From contig OY282558.1 of assembly GCA_958295665.1 (NCBI GenBank), positions 43,462,389 to 43,526,388 on the forward strand: a DNA stretch of 64,000 nt, in the 5' to 3' direction. The DNA comes from Tipula vernalis. Lineage: Eukaryota; Arthropoda; Insecta; Diptera; Tipulidae. Position numbers and translations under genes: made by a program. The notes under the pieces are model-generated. The model was not told the DNA's origin. It worked only from the letters and a program-made list of their open reading frames with translations, and ran no database searches. Below, piece by piece: positions 56,819 through 64,000 of the stretch. Each line of letters begins with the position of its first letter. Within the stretch, counting starts at the first letter, position 1.

Positions 56819-58735
56819 CCTGGAAATGTCCCGAAGGCCCCGCATATTTCTTAGAACAGCTAAGCCATAAAGCGCACAATGTCACAAAGCCGATCCAAAT
56901 ATGATGAACTATAATATATTTCACAGATTTTGGAATTTTTAAAAATTGTTCATTATTAAAAAGTTTTATATCGCCGACCGCAGAGATGTCCACAAAGTTT
57001 TGCCCATATTTTCGGATAACTTGGCTATGTGCCAGTCTATGTGGTCAACCTTATCCAATTGTGATGAACTATACTATACTTCACAGAATTTCGAATTTTT
57101 AATAATTTTATTGGTTTTAAAAATTGTTGTATCTCCGATCACACAGTTGTCCACAAATTATTAAAAATTCGAAATTTTGTGAAGTATAGTATAGTTTATT
57201 ACAATTGAATAAGATTGACTAAGTAGACTGGCATATGGCCAAGTTATTCAAAAATACAGACAAGACCTTTTGGACATCTCTGTGATCGGAGATACAATTT
57301 TTAAAACAATAAAATTATTAAAAAATCTAAATTTTGGGAAGTATAGTATAGTTTATCACAATTCAATTAGATTGACCACGTAAACTAGCATATGGTCAAG
57401 TTATCTAAAAACATAGGCAAGCCCTTGTGGACATCTCTGTGATCAGAGATACAACAATTTATAAAACTAATAAAATTATTCAAAATTCTAAATTCTGTGA
57501 AGTATAGTACAGTTCATCACAATTGAATAAGATTGACCAAGTAGACTGGCATATGGTCAAGTTATCCGAAAATATAGGCCAGACCTTGTGGACATCTCTG
57601 TGATCAGAGATACAAAAATTTATAAAACCAATAAAATTATTAAAAATTCGAAATTCTGTGAAGTATAGTATAGTTCATCACAATTAAATAATATTGACCA
57701 CGTAGACTGGCATATGGCCAAGTTATCCGAAAATATAGGCAAGACCTTGTGGACATCTCTGTGATTGGAGATACAACAATTTTTAAAACCAATAAAATTA
57801 TTAAAAATTCGAAATTCTGTAAAGTATAGTATAGTTCATCACAATTAAATAAGATTAAACACGTAGACTGGCATATGGTCAAGTTATCCAAAAATATAGG
57901 CCAGACCTTGTGGACATCTCTGTGATCAGAGATACAACAATTTATAAAACTAATAAAATTATTCAAAATTCTAAATTCTGTGAAGTATAGTATAGTTCAT
58001 CACAATTAAATAAGATTGACCAAGTAGCCTGGCATATGGTCAAGTTATCCGAAAATATAGGCCAGACCTTGTGGACATCTCTGTGATCAGAGATACAAAA
58101 ATTTATAAAACCAATTAAATTATTAAAAATTCGAAATTCTGAGAAGTATAGTATAGTTCATCACAATTAAATAATATTGACCACGTAGACTAGCATATGG
58201 CCAAGTTATCCGAAAATATAGGCAAGACCTTGTGGACATCTCTGTGATTGGAGATACAACAATTTTTAAAACCAATAAAATTATTAAAAATTCGAAATTC
58301 TGTAAAGTATAGTATAGTTCATCACAATTAAATAAGATTAAACACGTAGACTGGCATATGGTCAAGTTATCCAAAAATATAGGCCAGACCTTGTGGACAT
58401 CTCTGTGATCAGAGATACAACAATTTATAAAACCAATAAAATTATTAAAAATTCGAAATTCTGTGTAGTATAGTATAGTTCATCGCAATTGAATAATATT
58501 GACCACGTAGACTGGCATATGGCCAAGTTATCCGACATTATGGGCAAGATCTTGTGGACATCTCTGCGGTCGGCGATATAAAACTTTTAAAATAATAAAA
58601 AAATTATTTGAAATTCCAAAAACTGTGAAATATATTATAGTTCATCATAATTTGATCGGCTTGGAGACATTGACCGGACCGCTATATGGCTTAGCTATTC
58701 AAAGAAATGTGCGGGGCCTTCGGGACATTTCCAGT
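56819..58735. mobile_element. Foldback element with arms of 161-bp tandem units
   Basis: The ends mirror each other: CTGGAAATGTCCCGAAGGCC at 56819-56838, and its complement ending at 58734, continuing through AGCTAAGCC. The left arm (to about 57160) is in one orientation; from 57160 the units run in the other. The marker GGACATCTC/T recurs at 57272, 57429, 57590, 57751, 57912, 58073, 58234, 58395 and 58556, that is 161 bp per step after the first. This is the build of FB/Galileo-type foldback transposons. No transposase is present. Confidence 0.85.
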
Positions 58736-59013
58736 GCGGGGCCTCCGGGACATTTAATATTTTTAAAACATTTGTATTTATAGTACCACTACCTCCTTTA
58801 ATATCAAAAAATTGTTATTTTTAAGCACAAATATCTGACATTTAAAACTATAAAATGGTACCAAGTCAATCAAATATCAAACTTTTTCACAACATATTAG
58901 ATTCATAAGATTTTGCAGTCGTTAGGATTTTAACAAATAAAAATTCAAATTCAATAGGCACAATTTCCATATAACATTTTTCTCTCTCTCCGATCCTCTT
59001 TTTTAAAGTATTA

Positions 59014-59072
59014 AAAAAAGTGAGTATCATACAGCCATAAGATTAAAAAAAGTAAGTATCATACAGCCATAA
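59014..59072. repeat. 29-bp direct repeat, two copies
   Basis: ATTAAAAAAAGTGAGTATCA then TACAGCCATAAG is repeated once with one change (GTAAG). Confidence 0.85.
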
Positions 59073-60720
59073 GTCGACCACGGCGATTTTTACGATGAAC
59101 GAAATTTTTGAACAAAGGGTTTGCCTTAAATTTTGTGTTGCAAACGAAATTTCGTAGGCTGATGCCTCGAAAAAAACTAGTGGATTTTTACACACTCTGA
59201 TCTAATGATGTTAAAAAGCTTCAATTGCGATAGCTTCCGGCCATTGGGAGCTACGGGCCATAGTTCAATATATTGTCATTGTAAATAAAGCCAAGTAGGG
59301 TTTTTTAAAAATAATTTATTTGGAGGTCAAAGGGTCATTTTAAAGATGAGCGAGTGCAACGATACGTTATACAAAAAGTGAAAGTTGAACAATTTATATT
59401 ACAAAAAGGAGTAAAATTTATGAATGTGATTTTCTATAGTTTCCTTTTTATAGCTTTCTTGTATAATCTATATAAAGCTGTGCACATATATCGAAAGAAT
59501 GTAGATAAGGGTCATTCGATTTACAGTCACAGTGATTTTCTTGTTTCCCAAAACGAATTTTATTCCCCTCTCCCCATCCCCTCGCCCCACCCAACATACA
59601 CAATAAAAAGGTCAAACACTGTTTGAATTATTGGTATCGATAATCGAATTATATTAAGGATTAGTGAGTTGTTTGTATATATTGTATATAGCATAAAAGT
59701 TTTTTTCCTACATACCACTACTTTATAACCTTCGACAATATACTAAGTGTATATGAATACTCAGGATACCGGCCCTCACACAGCTTATTTGGTGTATGTA
59801 TATTGCTCAAGTAAAACACAATTTTTATTGTTTTTGTAAAACGAACGAAAGGAATAAAAAAGTTGGTTCATTGATTCACATATATTATCACATCCTGACA
59901 GAAGGACGTTTACATACACACACACACAAATACACGCAGAAGAAGAAAAATACAACAGATACGAAACAGACATGACATAAATATTAAAAGAACTTGCAAA
60001 GAAATGTACATACAATCATACATGTATGTAAACAGAACAACCTTTCGATATTTTTTTTTTGTATATGCGAAATCCGAAAGATGGTGTGAGTATTGTATCC
60101 TTTTTTTTGTCATGTTTAAATGTCACTTTTTTATGTTAAAGGATGACATTTTCTAGGTTATTTTTTTTTAAACTTTTTGTGATGTTTAGCTTTTAAAATT
60201 TTAGAAATAGTTTGAAAATAAATCCTTTTTTTTTCTTTGGCAGGGCTACATGAAATGTTAATAGTTTTGAGATTTGATTGTGTGAGCTTAAAGTTTTTAT
60301 TTCTTTTTTTTTTGTTGGTAGGGAAAATTTATGTAAAGCACATAGTTTTGTGGCTTTTTACCATTTTATCTCTTCAATAATAGTATAGAAGAATGTTTGG
60401 TTTTGTTTTCATGTCGTTCGGATTCTTGTAAGTAGAATAGTAAATTTATAGATCATATGAAACGAAAGAATCCTACTAAATTATTATCACGACGCTACTA
60501 ATTTTAGCTTGTTATATTTTGTAGTATTCCAGCCTAAGTGTGTTATATAGATAATTTAGTGTGTTGATATACATTTTCAGCTATGCTGGTCACGCAGTAT
60601 ACAGGATGGCCCAATGAAATGTGCACTTAGTTTTTTTAACACAACTTTCATTCGTCATCCAGAGAAAATGCAATGAATACACAAAAACCAGTATCAAATC
60701 AAAACAGCGGGGTAAATAAC
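59073..60720. other. AT-rich gene-poor stretch
   Basis: No gene seen; short CA-repeat near 59918-59929 and several poly-T runs. Confidence 0.5.
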
Positions 60721-60724
60721 AGCG

Positions 60725-61181
60725 CAATTCGACGGCCAGCGTCGACAAACAACATTCTCTTCTTTCACCTCTGCGTTTTTTTTCTCATAACTCTTCCGCT
60801 TGTCTAATTCATCTAACAACCGGCCTTTAAAGAAATCGATCGTCAACAACCTACGAGTATAACTTACCACAACAATATCTTCATCAACTTCTTTCGCAAA
60901 TACAATTGTTCAACAACGCTTTTCCGTTCAAAATTATGTAGCTACCAAAGCGTCGAAGATTTCTTTTGCTCGATCTTTGTCCTTCACATATTCTAAGTGG
61001 CTATCGCGGCAATATACTGAAACAAGATTGATTTAGACTTTCGTTCATTTCTACAGTATTTTTCACTATCCTCTGGTTTTTCTGAAATTAATGGATCGAG
61101 TTTGGTTTCTATAGGTAAATTAACAGTTCTTCGAGCAACACCATCGAATTGAGCAAATCTGATATGACTTTCCTCTGCCAT
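60725..61181 (-). pseudogene. Ty1/copia gag fragment
   Basis: On minus, after ATG at 61181: AEESHIRFAQFDGVARR, then CRNERKSKSILFQYIAA, which corresponds to the W/A-R-C-A-K-S-x-I-x-x-Y helix of copia Gag. After one frameshift (about 61000) come DKDRAKEIFDALVA and ERKSVVEQLYLRKKLM, the ARQILENLDAVYERKS-like region, and after a deletion LTIDFFKGRLLDEL (the VKNRLLD-like segment). No protease, integrase or RT follows. Confidence 0.75.
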
Positions 61182-61423
61182 CTTTATTCAATAGATTAGA
61201 ATACTGGGTCAATCGAAAAAATTGTTTTTTTATTTTTAAAGTTACCAACTGATAAAAGTAAAAAAACGGTTGTTACTTGGAATACAATTTTCATTACTAT
61301 TCCTATTCTTATATCATCTGCCATCCTTAAAAAAATGAATTCAACTCCAAACGAGAATTGGTTGGCTATTATAATTAATCAAAATTGAATTCCAATTTCA
61401 ATTTATAAAGACATTGTGAAGCT

Positions 61424-61615
61424 TTGAAGCGAAATGACAATATATCTTCGTTCACTAATTTAGAAAATGTTGAAATAACTTTCAAATATCATCTCAACAT
61501 TGTTAAGATTTATCTCGGTAAATCAGGTGCTGGCTTAAATCGTCCAGTTAAATATTATAAACCTTATGACGCTCCAAAACTTTGTCCTTTATCTAACACT
61601 GCTTCCAGCACATAA
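61424..61615 (+). CDS. Unidentified coding-like segment
   Basis: A frame to TAA at 61613 whose middle has balanced, coding-like codons: VEITFKYHLNIVKIYLGKSG and GLNRPVKYYKPYDAPKLC. There is no ATG at its start in this window, so it may be an exon or a piece of a mobile element. I do not recognise the family. Confidence 0.3.
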   Translation: MKRNDNISSFTNLENVEITFKYHLNIVKIYLGKSGAGLNRPVKYYKPYDAPKLCPLSNTASST

Positions 61616-62180
61616 ACGATATATGGTACATGTATATAAATAAATCATCAATCAAACGTTATATATACCAATATACATATAAATAATTCAATATATACAA
61701 ACAGAAACACGTCAGTCGATAATTTCATTCAACACACAAAGAAAAAAAACTGCTCGTGTGCTAGATCTGGAAACGTGTTAATAACAAATGAGTTGTTACA
61801 TGACTAAAAAAAAAAAAAAAAGGAAAGATGAATTTTCTTGTGTACCAACCGACATTCATTTTTGATTGATTACCAACAAATTTGATGGATTCATGCAAAT
61901 ACCAATAACCATATCGTGAATTCGATACGAACATGAATTTGACATATTTGAACAAATCACAACATGGATGAAAACCGAAAAAAAAAAAATTTGCTTGTTA
62001 AATTTTTTACGGTACGTTACGACCCAACAAAAGGATCTCTGTTTTGAACACAGAGTGCATATAATATGTATATTTGCCTACATATATTTGGTCGTCAGTC
62101 ATTTATACAGATGTATAGATATGTACAATATATTTATTACATTTCAATTCTGAATTATCTGGCTATTTTTTACATTTTAC

Positions 62181-62368
62181 AGATTATTGATTTTGGCATT
62201 ATTTCAAAAGTGATACACATATACAAAACTCATGTTGTTTTTAAAAGCTTTTCTTCTTGTTATTTAGACGAATATTTTTCATCCACTCCCATTGAAATAA
62301 ATGTCGAACGAAGTAACAGAGATACCACAAAGTATTTTTCGTTTGATTCAAAATATACAAAACTATAA
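62181..62368 (+). CDS. Possible terminal exon on plus strand
   Basis: A pyrimidine-rich acceptor (TTTTTTACATTTTACAG) at about 62166-62182 is followed by an open frame with NVERSNRDTTKYFSFDSKY, a TAA at 62366 and, immediately, overlapping AATAAA poly(A) signals. Family unknown; protein-like character is moderate only. Confidence 0.25.
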
Positions 62369-63680
62369 ATAAATAAATTCACTTTAATATTGTCCTAAAG
62401 GTTGTCGTCGTCGTCGCAGTCGTTCTCTTTTTATTTCTAGTATAAAACTATCTATCAGTGTCGAATAATTGTGAGGTTATCATTCTACCACAACTGTATA
62501 CTCATCCAAACGTAGCAAATTCTAGATTCATTTTTACTGCAGAGGGCAATGATTAATTATAGAGTAGAATGAAAGCCAACAACTATTTAACGTATAAAAC
62601 AAATTTGAAAGTTTGGTGTATCGTCTTGTCTGTGTATTTATATAAGTTTTGAGTTTTTTTTTTTGGCTAAGTTGTTTTTGCGAACTATACAAATATTGAA
62701 AAAGGTGTTTCTTCGATTGTCTAGTCTAAGAGATTTAAAAAAAACGCATAAGTCTCAATTAACATTTTCTTTGCTTACGGACAATGGAGCTTTTTTCTCC
62801 CCCTTCAGCTAGGCAATTTAAAAATATCATTCGTGTTGTAGTAATAAATCACGTATTTTATAAATTGTGTACTGCAGGTAAAATTTTTTTTTGTGTGGTT
62901 TTATCGTTTGTCAGGTTCATTCAGGCATGAGAGCTATAAATCACATTTTGATGGAATATTTTGTAAGTTTAATTGGTTTTTATAATTTATTGTTGTAATT
63001 AACCTAGTTGATTGAAGATTTCGATACAATTAGTGATTTGGCCAAATTAAGTTCTCCGTTCTAGTATTTAAAAATAGAAGCACCTCTAACACCGTATATG
63101 TATGAACAAAAAATTGGCATGCGCTCGATTTAAACACTTGTTAATATATAAAAAGAAAATTAAATTTTAAATTTATTGTAATTTTGAGTTGCGCCAAGAG
63201 GCTTGGCTGAAAATCATCTGTGCTAAGATTTCGAACTTTGCCATGAAATTTTCAATAAATCAGAGGCATTTAGAAAACAACATATTTATTTTAGTGAATA
63301 TGTTGCCAATAGTTATTAGATCTGAAGGCGCCGATTTAAGTAGTTTAAATATCATTTTTCCGTTAGTAAAATTTCGATTCCAAAATATTGTGTTACCGAA
63401 ATCGCCCAACGATACAAAGCCCACAAATTCTGTGGCAAAAATCGACAATCTGCAATTGTGCTCAAATTTCGATAATATTGGCACCACTAACAATAGGTAG
63501 AGTTTTACTGTTGTGCCAACTGGCGAACTCAAATTTTACTTATTTTAAATATGCCATAATTTCTGTTAATTTTACAAAATTCCTTGAATTCTTTAAATTT
63601 TTTGTGTTTGAATTCGATAAATATTTTGAATTCACTAATTTCTATAAATTTAATAAATTCTACAATTTATTTAATTTTTC

Positions 63681-63866
63681 TTAATCAGAAAAAATCAACC
63701 TGTGTGGCGGTACAGAGTATCCGCTGGTAAAACAGAATTGCTTTCGGTTTTCGCGGTTCAAAGGGTCCGCTAATATCACAATCTGTTTGCAGTCCAGATA
63801 TCGGCCGTCAGGGTTAAATCTTGTCGCTTTTCTTTTTTTTTTGACAAAAAGAAAGAGAGCAGCCAT
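63681..63866 (-). CDS. Possible coding exon with splice donor (minus)
   Basis: ATG 63866 on minus opens MAALFLFVKKKRKATRFNPD, then GRYLDCKQIVILADPLNREN and RKQFCFTSGYSVPPHR. The part from 63700 to 63830 is much more GC-rich than its surroundings. A donor-like CAG/GTTGAT stands at about 63706-63714, splitting an Arg codon after two bases; the frame otherwise stops at 63681. The donor phase fits the acceptor phase of the candidate exon at 17618-17672. The family is unknown, and a mobile-element origin is possible. Confidence 0.3.
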   Translation of the reverse strand: MAALFLFVKKKRKATRFNPDGRYLDCKQIVILADPLNRENRKQFCFTSGYSVPPHRLIFSD

Positions 63867-64000
63867 TATATATCCAAAAACGACCGCGAAAAGTAGTGTC
63901 TTAAGAATAAAAATAAAATCATTTTTGACCCGAGTAAAATCAGTTTTCGAGTTAAAACGAAATCGCTAACCGATTAAGCGTAATAATTTTGTAACGTTTT

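Noticed and set aside
57640..58374. Two nearly identical minus-strand ORFs (57640-57966 and 58123-58374)
   Set aside because: They are frames through the 161-bp tandem units, repeated at 483 bp; no protein-like features.
63189..63500. 103-codon ORF on plus
   Set aside because: Composition follows the AT-rich background and the opposite strand is equally open (63260-63532); no motif or splice signals support it.

Overview
The window looks like heterochromatin-like or intronic DNA from an insect, most likely a fly. It is strongly AT-rich, has no operon-like gene packing, and is full of eukaryotic transposable elements: Ty3/gypsy elements of the K02A2.6/mag-like kind, BEL/Pao, a copia gag relic, a jockey-like LINE piece, PIF/Harbinger-like and pogo/Tigger-like ends, MITEs, a foldback element and tandem satellites. 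No intact host gene is visible. All large coding regions are retrotransposon genes, and every one of them is broken by stops, frameshifts, deletions or lost catalytic residues.

Layout. 1-3.6 kb: gene-poor DNA with a few possible transposon ends. 3.68-8.01 kb: Ty3/gypsy element 1 (+), with short LTRs, a tRNA-Ser-type primer site and a (TA)n expansion in its 3' LTR. 8.0-8.73 kb: relics of a minus-strand coding sequence, interrupted by BEL/Pao element 1 (8731-15199, perfect 5-bp target duplication). 15.7-16.6 kb: a 0.9-kb deleted DNA transposon with a PIF/Harbinger-like N-terminal ORF. 17.2 kb: a pre-miRNA-like hairpin. 17.6 kb: a candidate minus-strand terminal exon with a poly(A) signal. 20.1-23 kb: a broken THAP domain, a repeat array with an inverted copy, a pogo/Tigger end and a LINE fragment. 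26.5-29.4 kb: a gypsy element that has lost pol by deletion from gag into the 3' LTR. 34.0-35.0 kb: a pile of four MITE copies. 35.5-37.8 kb: a 173-bp satellite array with an 804-bp DNA transposon (TAA target duplication) inside it and two 21-bp minisatellites. 39.8-49.9 kb: two gypsy halves head to head (RT-C/RNase H/IN on minus, LTR/gag/PR/RT-N on plus), then BEL/Pao element 2, which carries a 69-bp in-frame tRNA-like insertion and ends at a 153-bp palindromic MITE; three copies of another repeat family lie between and around them. 50.37-55.14 kb: a gypsy element (-) with both 256-bp LTRs. 55.6-56.0 kb: two hairpins sharing a TTTGTCAC core. 56.8-58.7 kb: a foldback element whose arms are built from 161-bp tandem units. 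60.7-61.2 kb: a copia gag relic. 61.4-63.9 kb: three small coding-like segments.

How the parts relate. Within each retrotransposon the usual order (gag, protease, RT, RNase H, integrase) can be followed, so the elements can be classified even though none appears able to move by itself. The relative history is partly readable from nesting: BEL element 1 cut an older minus-strand coding relic, the 804-bp element cut the 173-bp satellite, and the tRNA-like piece entered the BEL element 2 integrase region. The two minus-strand exon candidates at 63.7 and 17.6 kb have compatible splice phases, which leaves open that much of the window is one large transposon-filled intron; this is a weak inference.
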